Shown here one piece after another: positions 33,977-43,281 of a DNA stretch of 64,000 nucleotides. Where the stretch lies: contig CAVXZL010000012.1 in the NCBI GenBank assembly GCA_963766345.1, positions 434,001 through 498,000 on the forward strand, written 5' to 3'. Under the pieces are notes generated by a model. That model worked only from the letters and a program-made list of their open reading frames with translations, ran no database searches and was not told the origin of the DNA. This DNA comes from DASVFB01 sp963766345 (lineage in GTDB: Bacteria > Actinomycetota > Thermoleophilia > Gaiellales > Gaiellaceae). The translations under genes were made by a program, and so were the position numbers. Position 1 is the first letter of the stretch. Each line of letters begins with the position of its first letter.

Positions 33977-35481
33977 TCAGTGGTGGAGCACGCGGACGTA
34001 GCGCCACGCCTCGACGAGCCCGCGCGGGCGGAGCACCGCAAGCGTGCCGACGTACAGCGCGAGGCCGAGGCACGCGGCGGCGAACCCGTCGAGCACCAGC
34101 TCGCCCAGCCCGAACGACGTGATCGCGATCGCGCCTACGAGGAGCGCGATCCTCACGAGCCCCAGCATCGTCGACTCGAGCATGCGTGTCGAGACGAACG
34201 CCATCAGCGCGCGCGACGACGAGAAAGACGGAGCCGCCGAGCGCGAGTACGAGTCCGACGAGGTCGAAGGCGGCGCGCAGCGCGAACGACAGCCCGACGT
34301 CCACGGCGAGCGCGACGATCGCGAGCGGCAGCAGTCTGCGCGGCGTCTCGAGCACGAACAGCAGCGGGAACGTGACCCAGAACGCGACCGACGCGACGAC
34401 CCACGGCGACAGATAGATGACGAGGTGCCCGAGGTCGGTCCCGACCTGCCCCGAGTACGCGCTGCCGAGGACGAAGCCGACGACGCGCCCGCCGACGAGC
34501 GCGAAGACGCCCGCGGCCGCGCCGATCAGCACGAGGCAGAGCCACGCCGCGTGCAGGACGTGCTCGGAGGCTCCGTCCACGTCCACCTCACGGCGCGTGA
34601 GCGGCGCAGACGAGACGAGCGCCATGCTCGTCGCCGTCGCCGCGACGAGCATGGACCCGAAGAGGTATGCGTAGGTCAGTGTCGTCTGGTTGCCTTCGCC
34701 GAGCCCCGAGGCTCCGCGCAGCGCGACGACGTACATCCCCTGCAGCGCGAGCGGAATCACGGCCGCGTAGAAGAGCTTCCGCAGGCGGTCGCACGCGCAC
34801 GGCGGCGCCTCCGCCGCGCTCTCCGTGCAATCGTCCGGATCGCCTCAGCGCAAGGAGCGGCAGGCCCGCTGCGATCGCGCCGTTCAGCGCCAGCCCCCAC
34901 GCGAGCGCGATCATCCCGTGGGCGTCCGCGAGCGCGACGAACACGACGACGCCTGCAATCGCGCCAAGGGCATAGCCGACCGCCGCGACCACGTAGCTGT
35001 CGCCCGCGGCGAGCGCACTCGACGCGAGCGCGGCGAGCATCTGCGCGAGCGCAGCGGGAACGAGCCAGACGATCGCACGCGAGGCGATCGACGCGGAGGT
35101 CTCCGGAAGCCTCCCGGTCAAGACCTCGCCGATCGGCCCCGCGAGCACGACGGTCAAGACCGTGGCCGGGATCGCAACCGTCAGCAGCGCCACGGCGAAC
35201 GAGAAGAACTCCGCAGTCAGCCGCCCCTCCAGCGCCGCGCGCGTCAGGTCGGGCACGATCACGAGGCGCGAGGCCTGCGCCGTCAGCACGATCACGAAGT
35301 AGACGCTGTACGCGGCGAGGAATCCGTCGGTCTCGGCGTTGCGGCCGAACTTGTGCGCCAGGTACGCGCCTGCGATCGCCGCCGCGGCGCTGACCGCGAG
35401 GCTCGAGGCGCTCGTGGCGGCGCCGCTCCGAACCGCGCTCGTGCGGAGGGGCAGGCTAGGCTTTCCGCTCTCGACGCTCAT
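33977..35481 (-). CDS. MurJ/Wzx-like lipid-linked oligosaccharide flippase (two frameshifts)
   Basis: A multi-helix membrane protein of the MOP superfamily that would flip lipid-linked glycan repeats across the membrane. The N-terminal third (SSLAVSAAAAIAGAYLAHKFG, ETDGFLAAYSVYFVIVLTAQASR) resembles MurJ-type proteins. The middle (LQGMYVVALRG, TYAYLFGSMLVAATATSMALVSSAP) and the last segment (RMLESTMLGLVRIALLVGAIA) lie in two other frames. The frame steps by one base at about 34795-34830 and again at about 34205-34220 in GC repeats. With two bases removed the product is about 500 residues, normal for the family. Its ATG overlaps the divergent start at 35480. Confidence 0.82.
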
Positions 35482-36646
35482 GGACTCGGCGAACTCAAAC
35501 AGAGAGCTTGCGGTGTGGTCCGACGAAGCGCTCGCGCAGCTCCGCGGGCAGTTCGCCGAGTACTACGAGGACCGGACCGTGCTCGTGACCGGCGCGGACG
35601 GCTTCATGGGCTCGCATCTCACGGACGCGCTCGTCGAGCTGGGCGCTCATGTGCACGCCTTCGTCCGCGCAACGTCGAGCGGCGCGCTGAACAACATCGC
35701 GCACCTGCGCAAACGGCTGAAGGTGCACTTCGCCGACCTGACGGACAAGACGTCGATCGACTACCTCGTGCGCGAGCTTCGCGAGGCGCCGGACAAGCCG
35801 TACGTCTTCCACCTCGGTGCGCAGGCTCACGTCGGTGAGTCGTGGCACAGGCCGTACGAGACCGTCATGGCGAACACGCTCGGCACGCTCAACCTGCTCC
35901 AGTCGATCGTCGACAACGGCCTCGAGCTCGAGAAGTTCGACACGGCCGGCACGTCGGAGGAGTACGGCAACGTCCACGAGGCCGTCGCGCATCATCACGA
36001 CTTCGACGCGGAAGGCAGCCTCATCCTGCACGAGCGCTCGCCCATCAACCCGAAATCGATCTACGCGACGGCGAAGGTCGCAGCGGATTTCCTGACGATG
36101 AACTACCACGACGCGTTCGGCGTGCCCGGCGTCGTGACGCGAATGTTCAACAACTACGGGCCGCGCCAGAACCCGCGCTACGTCACGGGGACGATCATCA
36201 CGCAAGCCCTCGAGCGCGAGAACGTGGAGCTGGGCTCGCTCGAGCCGCTGCGCGACTTCTGCTTCTGTACCGACGGCGTCCGCGGCCACCTGACCGTTGC
36301 CGCACGCGGCATCCCCGGAGATCTGTACGTCTACGGCCAGGGCAAGAACATCTCGATGCGCGACTGGGCCGACCTCATCCTTCGCATCGGCCGCGAGCGG
36401 GGTTACTGGGGCGACCGCGAGATCGTGACGACGCAGATGCGCGTGCGTCCCGGCGCGAGCGAGGTGATGGCGCTTCGCGTCGGCTACGACAAGCTGAACC
36501 GCGAGACGGGCTGGGAGCCCGTCGTATCGTGGGAGGACGGCGTCGCGAAGACGATCGACTGGTACGCGCGGAACCGGGAGCGCTGGATCGGCCGCGTGGA
36601 CTGGCTCTCGACCGGCAGGCCCACGGTCGCGGCCGCGACGAAATGA
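35480..36646 (+). CDS. NAD-dependent nucleotide-sugar 4,6-dehydratase/epimerase (SDR)
   Basis: A 388-residue extended short-chain dehydrogenase. It has an N-terminal extension of about 30 residues, the NAD motif VLVTGADGFMGSHLTDALVE, YVFHLGAQAHVGESWHRP, the active-site DTAGTSEEYG and SIYATAKVAADF (Y-x-x-x-K), then MFNNYGPRQNPRYVTG and RDFCFCTDGVRGHL. The NP-x-SIYAT-x-K pattern resembles 4,6-dehydratases such as those for GDP- or UDP-sugars; the exact substrate is not evident. It is first in a pair with the GDP-fucose synthase-like gene, whose ATG overlaps its stop. The ATG overlaps the divergent flippase ATG by two bases. Confidence 0.88.
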   Translation: MDSANSNRELAVWSDEALAQLRGQFAEYYEDRTVLVTGADGFMGSHLTDALVELGAHVHAFVRATSSGALNNIAHLRKRLKVHFADLTDKTSIDYLVRELREAPDKPYVFHLGAQAHVGESWHRPYETVMANTLGTLNLLQSIVDNGLELEKFDTAGTSEEYGNVHEAVAHHHDFDAEGSLILHERSPINPKSIYATAKVAADFLTMNYHDAFGVPGVVTRMFNNYGPRQNPRYVTGTIITQALERENVELGSLEPLRDFCFCTDGVRGHLTVAARGIPGDLYVYGQGKNISMRDWADLILRIGRERGYWGDREIVTTQMRVRPGASEVMALRVGYDKLNRETGWEPVVSWEDGVAKTIDWYARNRERWIGRVDWLSTGRPTVAAATK

Positions 36647-37557
36647 GAACCCTCGTCACGGGAGGCGGCGGTTTCCTCGGCTCGCACCTCGTCGAGCGGC
36701 TCGAGGCGGAGGGCGACGAGGTCTTCGTCCCGCGCCGCAGCGAGTACGACCTGACGCGCCAGGACGACGCCGAGCGCCTCTTCGACGAGGCTCGCCCGGA
36801 GCGCGTCTTCCACCTCGCCGCGGAGGTCGGCGGAATCGGCGCGAACCTGGCGAACCCGGGCCGCTACTGGTACGCGAACGTGATCATGGGAGCGCACGTC
36901 CTGGAGCTGAGCCGGATCCGGAACGTGGAAAAGCTGATCGTCGTCGGCACCGTTTGCGCCTATCCCAAGTTCACACCCGTGCCGTTTCGCGAACAGGACC
37001 TCTGGGACGGATATCCCGAGGAGACGAACGCCCCGTACGGCGTCGCGAAGAAGTCCGTCCTCGTCGGCGCGCAGGCGTACCGGGAGCAGTACGGCCTGGA
37101 CGCGATCTTCCTGCTGCCGACGAATCTCTACGGCCCGCGCGACAGCTTCCACCCGACGAACGCGCACGTGATCCCCGACCTGATCCGCAAGATGGTCGAC
37201 TCGCCGGAGGAGGTCGTGCTCTGGGGCGACGGCTCGCCGACGCGCGAGTTCCTCTACGTCGACGACTGCGTCGAGGGCCTGGTGCTCGCCGCGAACCGCT
37301 ACGACGGGCCCGACCCGGTGAACCTCGGCGCGAGCAAGGAGATCTCGATCCGCGATCTTGCCGAGCTCGTGGCGAGCGTGACGGGCTTCGAGGGACGCAT
37401 CACGTGGGACACGTCGAAGCCGAACGGACAGCCTCGGCGGAGCGTCGACGGCACTCGCGCGCGCGAGCTCTTCGGCTTCGAGGCGCAGACGCCGTTGCGC
37501 GACGGCCTCGAGCGGACCGTCGCGTGGTACCGCGAGCAGGCTGCCGCGTACGCCTAA
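36643..37557 (+). CDS. fcl: GDP-L-fucose synthase-like epimerase/reductase
   Basis: Likely converts GDP-4-keto-6-deoxymannose to GDP-L-fucose, or makes a related deoxysugar. The 304-residue protein has LVTGGGGFLGSHLVERL, the fucose-synthase motif VFHLAAEVGGIGANLANPG, VGTVCAYPKFTPVPFRE with the catalytic Ser/Cys region, EETNAPYGVAKKSV with Y-x-x-x-K, and LLPTNLYGPRDSFHPTNAHVIP. These are characteristic of Fcl/WcaG. The ATG overlaps the upstream stop (ATGA). Together with gmd at 32933 it completes a route from GDP-mannose to a GDP-6-deoxyhexose. The stop overlaps the convergent DUF2304 gene by 4 bases. Confidence 0.92.
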   Translation: MRTLVTGGGGFLGSHLVERLEAEGDEVFVPRRSEYDLTRQDDAERLFDEARPERVFHLAAEVGGIGANLANPGRYWYANVIMGAHVLELSRIRNVEKLIVVGTVCAYPKFTPVPFREQDLWDGYPEETNAPYGVAKKSVLVGAQAYREQYGLDAIFLLPTNLYGPRDSFHPTNAHVIPDLIRKMVDSPEEVVLWGDGSPTREFLYVDDCVEGLVLAANRYDGPDPVNLGASKEISIRDLAELVASVTGFEGRITWDTSKPNGQPRRSVDGTRARELFGFEAQTPLRDGLERTVAWYREQAAAYA

Positions 37558-37905
37558 CCGGAGCCGGTGACACGTTCCTCGAGCAGCGCGAGGCGCTGCG
37601 CGAGGATCGAGTTCTGGTCGGACAGCTTCGAGATCACGGTCGAGTAGTGCAGCAGCACTGCGAGGATGAAGAGCGACGCGACTGCGAAGAGGATCGCCGG
37701 CGGGTACGTCTCGACGCCGACCCAGTCCGCGATCGTGTTCAGGCCACCGCGCCAAGCCGACAGCACGAGCAGCACCACGCCCGTGAGCAGCCAGAGCAAC
37801 GCGTAGCGCTCGCGCAGCCGGCGGCTGCGAATCAGCTCGAAGACGACGAGCAGCAGGATCACGGACGCGATCGAGGCGGCGATCGAGACTCTTGAGCGGG
37901 GTCAT
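37554..37905 (-). CDS. DUF2304 family small membrane protein (frameshifted)
   Basis: A protein of about 116 residues with three hydrophobic segments and a C-terminal coiled-coil-like stretch (STVISKLSDQNSILAQRLALLEE). DUF2304 proteins commonly sit beside a dolichol-phosphate-mannose-synthase-like GT2, as here, and may help position it; their biochemical role is unknown. The ATG at 37905 overlaps the GT2 stop (ATGA). From it, four codons (MTPL) lead to a one-base slip at about 37892, after which the family N-terminus RVSIAASIASVILLLVVFELIR reads correctly. Without the correction the only start would be GTG 37862, which cuts off the first helix. Confidence 0.82.
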
Positions 37906-38624
37906 TTCTCCTCCAGTGGCGTCGAGTAGCGACGAAACGAGCCGACGAAGAGCGCGAGCAGCACCTTGACCATGTAGTAGACGGACGAGAGCGTGCGGAT
38001 CGACGAGCGCCCCGCTGTACGCGGCCGCATCGCGATCGGCACCTCGACAAGCCGCAGGCGGTGACGCTCGACGAGCACGATCGCCTCGACCTCGGGATAG
38101 TCGTGCGGGTAATCCGCGGCGAAGAGCATGATCGCCTTCCGGTTCAGTGCCTGGAAGCCCGACGTCGGATCCGTGATCCGCTGGCGCGTCAGAAGCGACA
38201 CGACACGCGCGAGGAGGCGAATGCCGATACGGCGCGTCACCGACGAGCGGTAGCCGTCCGCCGCTGCGCCGAGGTACCGCGAGCCGACCGCGATGTCGGT
38301 CTCGCCGCGGACGACGGGCTCGACGACCGCGGCGAGCTGCGACGGGTCGTGCTGGCCGTCGCCGTCGACGCGAACGGCCAGGTCGAAGCCGTTCTCGAAC
38401 GCGTAGCGGAAGCCCGTCTGCACGGCGCCGCCGATGCCGAGGTTGAACGGCAGACGCAGCACGCGCGCGCCGGCGCGCGCGCGCGACCTCCGCCGTCCGG
38501 TCGTGCGAGCCGTCGTCGATCGACGAGGATCTCGAGCTCGGCGTCGAACGCGCGCAACTCGTCGACGACGGTCGCGATCGTGCCCTCCTCGTTGAACGCA
38601 GGGACGAGCGCGATGCGCGCGCAT
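37902..38624 (-). CDS. DPM1-like GT2 glycosyltransferase (three frame slips)
   Basis: A polyprenyl-phosphate-sugar synthase-like GT2 of about 239 residues. The expected sequence reads ARIALVPAFNEEGTIATVV, AELEILVIDDGSHDRTAEV, GARVLRLPFNLGIGGAVQTG, VRVDGDGQHDPSQL with the DxD, SGFQALNRKAIML and YPEVEAIVLVERH. It is spread over three frames, with single-base slips near 38618, near 38520 and in a GC repeat at 38461-38486. The three slips sum to one codon, so ATG 38624 and the stop are back in the same frame. It would make the lipid-linked sugar used by GT-C enzymes such as those in this window. DUF2304 follows. Confidence 0.85.
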   Translation of the reverse strand: MRAHRARPCVQRGGHDRDRRRRVARVRRRARDPRRSTTARTTGRRRSRARAGARVLRLPFNLGIGGAVQTGFRYAFENGFDLAVRVDGDGQHDPSQLAAVVEPVVRGETDIAVGSRYLGAAADGYRSSVTRRIGIRLLARVVSLLTRQRITDPTSGFQALNRKAIMLFAADYPHDYPEVEAIVLVERHRLRLVEVPIAMRPRTAGRSSIRTLSSVYYMVKVLLALFVGSFRRYSTPLEEK

Positions 38625-39847
38625 CTAGACGCTCGCCGCCGCCGCCGGCGCGACGCTCCGACGAGCTCGAGCACGCGCCGTGCCCGATGCGAGTACGTGT
38701 GCTCGTCGAGCGCACGCTCGCGCGCGGCGTTGCCGAGAGCCTCCGCCTGCGCGGGATCCGAGAGCAGCTCGCGATACGCGTCGACGGCCTCCTCTGCCGT
38801 CGACACGACGAGCAGCTCTCTGCCGGGCTCGAACCACTGTTCCATCCCCTCGACCGGGTTCGAGACGATCGCCGCGCCCGACGCCGCGAGCTCGAACGGC
38901 CTGCTCGTCGCCGACGCGTAGACGGTCGCGTGCGAGCGACGCGTGACGTTGAGGTTGACGCGCGCAGCCGAGATCGTGCGCGCGAACACGTTGAACGGCA
39001 CGTCGCCGATCACGCGCGCCGAGCCGACGTCGCCGCGGAAGTCGCGGCCGCCGAGCGCGAAGTCCGTGTCCGGCAAACGTCGTGACGGCTCGCCGACGAG
39101 CGTCGCCATCCACTCGCGCCTGAACTTGTCGCCGTAGCCGTAGAAGAACACGTCGTACTCCTTGTCGACGTCGTACGGGTGGAACAGCTCGGGGTCGGCG
39201 GCCCAGGACACGGCCTCCGCCCGCCGGGCGCCGAGCTCGCGCAGCCGCTCGAGCCCACCCTCGGAGTTCGAGAGCACGAGGTCGTACTCCTCGGGCTGGG
39301 CGCCGTGGTAGTAGTTGAAGCCGGTGTCCATGCCGCCGAACTCGGGCAGGCTCATCGGCACGTCGCCGTCGTAGAACACGACGGGAACGTCGAAGCGCTC
39401 GCGCAGCGCCGACGGGATGCCGCGGAAGTGAGACATCGGGACGGTGAAGAAGATCACCGCGTCGACGTCGCGCTCGCGCTCGAGCAGCGACTCGAGATGC
39501 CTGCGCCAACGCGGCGTGACGTAGCGCCAGACGATCTCGCGGACGGCGCGGTCTGCCCGCGTGTCGTCCGGGCTCTCCTCCGCGCGCCGCAGGTACTGGT
39601 CGCCCTTCAGCCGCGCCACCGCGTCGCGTGCGCGGGCGAACGTCTCCGCCTCGCGGTACAGCGGGTTCGGCGCCGTCCGCCACCACGGCGACTCGATCGC
39701 CTTGCCGCGATACGTCGTGACGATGAGGTCGACGCCGACGTCGTGCAACCCCTTCCACAACTGCCACCACGCCGGCGTGCAGCCGTACCGGAAGCCGAGG
39801 TCGGCCGCCGACGCGACGGCGACGATCTTCGGCGTCTTAGTAGGCAC
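38625..39847 (-). CDS. CgeB-like glycosyltransferase (frameshifted at its C-terminus)
   Basis: A protein of about 406 residues resembling the CgeB / spore-maturation glycosyltransferase group (GT-B-like). It has VVFYDGDVPMSLPEFGG, YDLVLSNSEGGLERLRELG, SWAADPELFHPYDVDKEYD and VFFYGYGDKFRREWMATL. RLNVTRRSH-like segments (here ARVNLNVTRRSHATVYA) and SRPFELAASGAAIVSNP are also present. After LELVGA the frame becomes Arg-rich across a run of CGG repeats near 38640-38665. Two bases on, it reads APAAAASV and stops at 38625, directly before the next ATG. The GTG start at 39847 overlaps the end of the sugar-1-phosphate transferase by 11 bases. Confidence 0.8.
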
Positions 39848-41339
39848 CGCGTCGGCTGACCACCGCGGGCACGGTCTTCGCGAGGATCGTGATGTCGAGC
39901 CACACGGACCAGTGCTCGAGGTAGTAGAAGTCGAGGCGAACGAGGTCGTCGAACGTCAGCTTCGACCGGCCCGAGATCTGCCACAGCCCCGTCATGCCCG
40001 GGAGCACGCGATACCGGCGGCGGTGCCACTCCTCGAGCAGCAGGTAGTCGCGCACGGGCAGCGGCCGCGGGCCGACGAGGCTCATCTCCCCGCGCAGCAC
40101 GTTGAGCACCTGCGGGATCTCGTCGAGCGAAAGGCGTCGCAAAGCACGGCCGACGCGCGTGACGCGCGGATCGTCGCGGATCTTGAACAACGCTCCGCCT
40201 ACTTCGTTCGCGCGCTCGAGCTCTCGCTGACGCTCCGCGGCGTCGGCGACCATCGTCCGGAACTTGAGCATGTCGAACTCGCGCTCCCCGAGGCCGACGC
40301 GCCGGTCGCGGTAGAAGACCGGCCCCGGCGACGAGAGCTTCACGGCGATCGCGATCGCGATCCACAGAGGCAGCCCGACGACGAGGACGACGGCGCTGAC
40401 GGCGAGGTCGAAGCCGCGCTTGACGATCCAGTCCGTTCCCGCGAAGACCGGCGGCCGGAGCTCGAACAGCGGCACGCCCTGGCCGGGGACGAACTCGACC
40501 CGCTGCGTCAGCACCTCCGTCGTCTTCGCCGCGATGCGCACCGTCACGCCGCTGCGGTACGCCTCGTCGCTGAGCCTGAGCAGCTGCGTCGAGTCGAGGT
40601 CCGAGTCGGTGACGATCAGCTCGTCGACGTCGTACGTGTCGAGCACGCGCGAAAGCTCGTCGAGCGGACCGAGCACGGGTACGTCGACGCCCTCCTGCTC
40701 CGGCGCGATCGCACCGAGGAAGCGATAGTCGACGCCGCCGCGCGCACGGCCGAGCATGCGATGCAGGTCCGAGACGTTGCCGCCGGCGCCGACGAGCACC
40801 GCACGTCGCGTGAGGCCGGTCATGCGGAAGATGTCGCGCGTCACGAGGTCGTAGCTCGCGCGCAGCGTTCCGATGAGCAGCGTCGTCAAGACAACCGCGG
40901 TCGGGAAGATCGCGAACGTCGAGAAGTGGTAGCCGGTGCCGACGCCGAACGCGAGCGCAAGGACCGCGACGACGACGAGCCCGGAAACGATCTGCCCGAG
41001 GCCGCTCCGCCGTTCGCGTTCGGCGTACAAGCCCTTTTGCCAGAACACGAGGACGAGGACGAGTGCGAGGAACGGCAGCCAGTCCGCTTCCGCGTCGCGC
41101 CAGATCAGCCCCCAGAGGATCGGGCGCGCGCCGCTGACGATCTCCCGCAGCGCGAGCGCAGCGTAGACACCGAGCGCGAGGCCGCAGAGGTCGAGAACGA
41201 GGAGGGCGCCGACGCTCGCGATCCGGCGCGCCAGCGCCTTCAGCGAACCGCCGGAGAGGAAGAACGGCCTGCGCGCGCGTACGTCCTCCGGCAGCGGCAG
41301 GCGCGTCTCGCGCGGCGTCGTGTGCAGCTTCGCGGGCAG
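39837..41339 (-). CDS. Polyprenyl glycosylphosphotransferase (WbaP/CpsE-type, long form)
   Basis: Transfers a hexose-1-phosphate to undecaprenyl phosphate to begin a glycan chain. The roughly 500-residue protein has several N-terminal membrane helices, a CoA-binding-like Rossmann domain (RRAVLVGAGGNVSDLHRML), and a further membrane helix. The catalytic domain has KRGFDLAVSAVVLVVGLPL, VFYRDRRVGLGEREFDMLKFRTM, LRRLSLDEIPQVLNVLRGEMSLVGPRP in two overlapping parts, and GMTGLWQISGRSKLTFDD. The start is unresolved. No ATG, GTG or TTG lies in frame inside a sensible range, so 41339 marks an in-frame CTG. An ATG at 41362 would join the frame after two extra bases, matching the insertion pattern seen elsewhere. 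Confidence 0.9.
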   Translation of the reverse strand: MPAKLHTTPRETRLPLPEDVRARRPFFLSGGSLKALARRIASVGALLVLDLCGLALGVYAALALREIVSGARPILWGLIWRDAEADWLPFLALVLVLVFWQKGLYAERERRSGLGQIVSGLVVVAVLALAFGVGTGYHFSTFAIFPTAVVLTTLLIGTLRASYDLVTRDIFRMTGLTRRAVLVGAGGNVSDLHRMLGRARGGVDYRFLGAIAPEQEGVDVPVLGPLDELSRVLDTYDVDELIVTDSDLDSTQLLRLSDEAYRSGVTVRIAAKTTEVLTQRVEFVPGQGVPLFELRPPVFAGTDWIVKRGFDLAVSAVVLVVGLPLWIAIAIAVKLSSPGPVFYRDRRVGLGEREFDMLKFRTMVADAAERQRELERANEVGGALFKIRDDPRVTRVGRALRRLSLDEIPQVLNVLRGEMSLVGPRPLPVRDYLLLEEWHRRRYRVLPGMTGLWQISGRSKLTFDDLVRLDFYYLEHWSVWLDITILAKTVPAVVSRRGAY

Positions 41340-41362
41340 GGTCTCGATTGTACGCGGCGCAT

Positions 41363-41872
41363 ATGAACGCCTTTCGAAGCGCGCCTCCGCCGCCGTGGTC
41401 AGACTTGAGCGTCGTGACGGGCAGAGCGCGCACCGTGGCCGCCGCGTCGGCGGTCGCGGCACTCCTCGTGGCGCTCGGCTCGGGCATCAACGACTTCCCC
41501 GTGACGTGGGACTGGCTCTCGAGCCAGCGCGCGGACTTCGCGCACCTGTCGCCGGCCGAGCGAAGGCAGGAACCGGGCACGGCGCAACTGCTCCCCGTCG
41601 AGGCGTTCGACTTCTTCCGGTCGAAGCTGCACGACGGCGACCGCTACTACATCGCGGCGAAGCGCGGCGGGTTCGAGGCCGGCGTCGACCGTGCGACCGC
41701 GAGCCGCATCTTCGCGCGCTACTACCTGCTGCCGGCGATCCAGGTCGACGCGCCCGACGAGGCGGACGTCGTCTTCACGGTCGGCGTCGACCCGAAGTCG
41801 CTCGGCGTGCCGCTCGGGCGGCTGCAGAAGTTCAGCGGCGGCAACTACTACGCGGCTCGGGTGAGAGATTGA
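41363..41872 (+). CDS. Hypothetical membrane-anchored protein
   Basis: A 169-residue protein of unknown family. One N-terminal hydrophobic segment (TVAAASAVAALLVALGSGI, about residues 28-46) is followed by a soluble, probably extracytoplasmic domain (LPVEAFDFFRSKLHDGDRYY, SRIFARYYLLPAIQ, DVVFTVGVDP). The stop overlaps the next gene's TTG start (TTGA), so it is coupled to a GT-C-like membrane protein and may assist it. The ATG at 41363 abuts a minus-strand ATG in the palindrome CATATG. A later start near residue 17 cannot be excluded. Confidence 0.65.
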   Translation: MNAFRSAPPPPWSDLSVVTGRARTVAAASAVAALLVALGSGINDFPVTWDWLSSQRADFAHLSPAERRQEPGTAQLLPVEAFDFFRSKLHDGDRYYIAAKRGGFEAGVDRATASRIFARYYLLPAIQVDAPDEADVVFTVGVDPKSLGVPLGRLQKFSGGNYYAARVRD

Positions 41873-43281
41873 CCGGATCCCTCGTCGGGCTCCTGCTCGC
41901 GAACGCGCTCTATCTCGTCATCGGCGTCGCGCTGCTGATGCTTCTTCGCATCGCACGCACGCGCGACGAGCTGTACCACCGGCTCGGGCTCGCATACATC
42001 CTCGGGCTCGCGACGACGGCGGGGCTCGCCGCGCACCTCGCGCTGATCGGCCTTCCGATGGCTTGGGGCGAGCTCGTCGTTCTTGCGGCCGTGCTCGGCG
42101 TCCTCGGCTGGCGCCGCTTTCGCGACTTGCGGGCCGCGCCGCGCGACGCTGCGTTACGAAGCGTAGGACGCGTCGAGCGTACCTCGGTCGTCATCGGCGT
42201 CACCGCCTTCCTCGCTGCGCTCGTCCTGCTCGCGCACGCGATGCGGACGTTCGCCGTGCGGCCCCTCGTCGAGTGGGACGGCTGGGCTATCTGGGCGATG
42301 AAGGCGCGCGCGCTCTACGACTTCGGCGGCGTCGCACATGGCGTCTTCACGACGCAGCCGTACGGGCCGCTCCAGCACCCGCTGCTCCTGCCGTCGCTCG
42401 AGGCGACCGGCTTTCGTGCCATGTCCACCTTCGACGGCACGCTGATCCACGTCCAGCTCGCGCTGCTCGCTTTCGGCTTCGCGGCGGCGCTGTGGACGCT
42501 GCTGCGCGAGCGCGTGCCGGCGGCGCTCGCGGGAGCGGCGATCCTCGCGATCGTTGCGGCCGATTCGACGCTTCGCCAGCTCGCAGGCAACCTCGCCGAC
42601 ATCCCGCTCGCGTTCTTCGTCGCGCTTGGCCTCGTCGCGCTCGCGCGGATGCTGCTCGACGCGGACGCCGCGCTTCTCCCGTTCGCCGCGGTGATGCTCG
42701 GCGCCGCCACGCTGACGAAGCCGGAGGGACTCCTGTTCGCCGCGGCGGCGCTCGTCCCGTTCGTCGCGATCGCCCGCACCCGCGCCGCAGCCTGGACGGC
42801 CGTCGCCGTTGCGCTGATCCTGTTGCCCTGGCGCATCTTCACCGCCGCGCACGGCCTCAAGAACCCGGAGTACAGCCTCGGCGACGCCGTCAATCCCGGC
42901 TACCTCGCCGACCGTTCGTCGCGTGCGGGCCCTGCATTCTGGGGCGTTTGGCACCAGGTCTGGTCGAGCGGCTGGGGCTGGCTCGTCCCGTTCGCGCTGA
43001 TCGCGTTCGCGGGCGCGCTCGCCGCCCGCCGCTGGCGTCTCGCCGGCTTCGCCGCCGCCTGGGCGGGACTCTCCTACGCCGGAATCGTCCTCGTGTTCTG
43101 GATCTCCGTCGTCCCGGTCGAGCTCACCCTGCGCTGGGCCGCGTACCGCACCGTTGCGTCCCTCGTCATCGGAGCAGCGGCACTGGCGCCGCTGCTCGCC
43201 GGCGAGGCATGGTCAGTGCGGGAGTCGCGCGAAGGCGAGGTAGGCGGGCTTCCGCTTTCCCTTCGCGGTCATCAGCCCTGA
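41869..43281 (+). CDS. GT39/ArnT-like membrane glycosyltransferase
   Basis: A 470-residue integral membrane protein with about ten hydrophobic segments. The first large loop reads VRPLVEWDGWAIWAMKARAL. The D-G-W...W...K pattern with its acidic residue matches the active-site loop of GT39/GT83-type enzymes that use polyprenyl-phosphate sugars. Later parts include HPLLLPSLEATGFRAM, RQLAGNLADIPLAFFVALGL and TLTKPEGLLFAAAAL, which are common in such proteins. The TTG start overlaps the upstream stop. The end overlaps the convergent glycosidase-like gene by 69 bases, so the last residues may be affected by a frame error. Confidence 0.78.
   Translation: MTGSLVGLLLANALYLVIGVALLMLLRIARTRDELYHRLGLAYILGLATTAGLAAHLALIGLPMAWGELVVLAAVLGVLGWRRFRDLRAAPRDAALRSVGRVERTSVVIGVTAFLAALVLLAHAMRTFAVRPLVEWDGWAIWAMKARALYDFGGVAHGVFTTQPYGPLQHPLLLPSLEATGFRAMSTFDGTLIHVQLALLAFGFAAALWTLLRERVPAALAGAAILAIVAADSTLRQLAGNLADIPLAFFVALGLVALARMLLDADAALLPFAAVMLGAATLTKPEGLLFAAAALVPFVAIARTRAAAWTAVAVALILLPWRIFTAAHGLKNPEYSLGDAVNPGYLADRSSRAGPAFWGVWHQVWSSGWGWLVPFALIAFAGALAARRWRLAGFAAAWAGLSYAGIVLVFWISVVPVELTLRWAAYRTVASLVIGAAALAPLLAGEAWSVRESREGEVGGLPLSLRGHQP

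Noticed and set aside
38461..38486. GC dinucleotide repeat as a phase-variation switch
   Set aside because: It lies in a glycosyltransferase and could vary in length, but neighbouring frame slips occur without repeats, so error explains it equally well. I see no independent evidence of variation.
2691..38665. Programmed +1 ribosomal frameshifting as the cause of the many frame changes
   Set aside because: The sites share no slippery sequence, stop codon or downstream structure, and lie in unrelated genes at unrelated positions. Sequence error is simpler.
37902..39847. Apparent fusion of the CgeB-like glycosyltransferase with the DPM1-like GT2
   Set aside because: The shared frame crosses an Arg-rich low-complexity stretch. 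In another frame the first protein ends at 38625 and an ATG follows at 38624. Several frame slips explain the joining.
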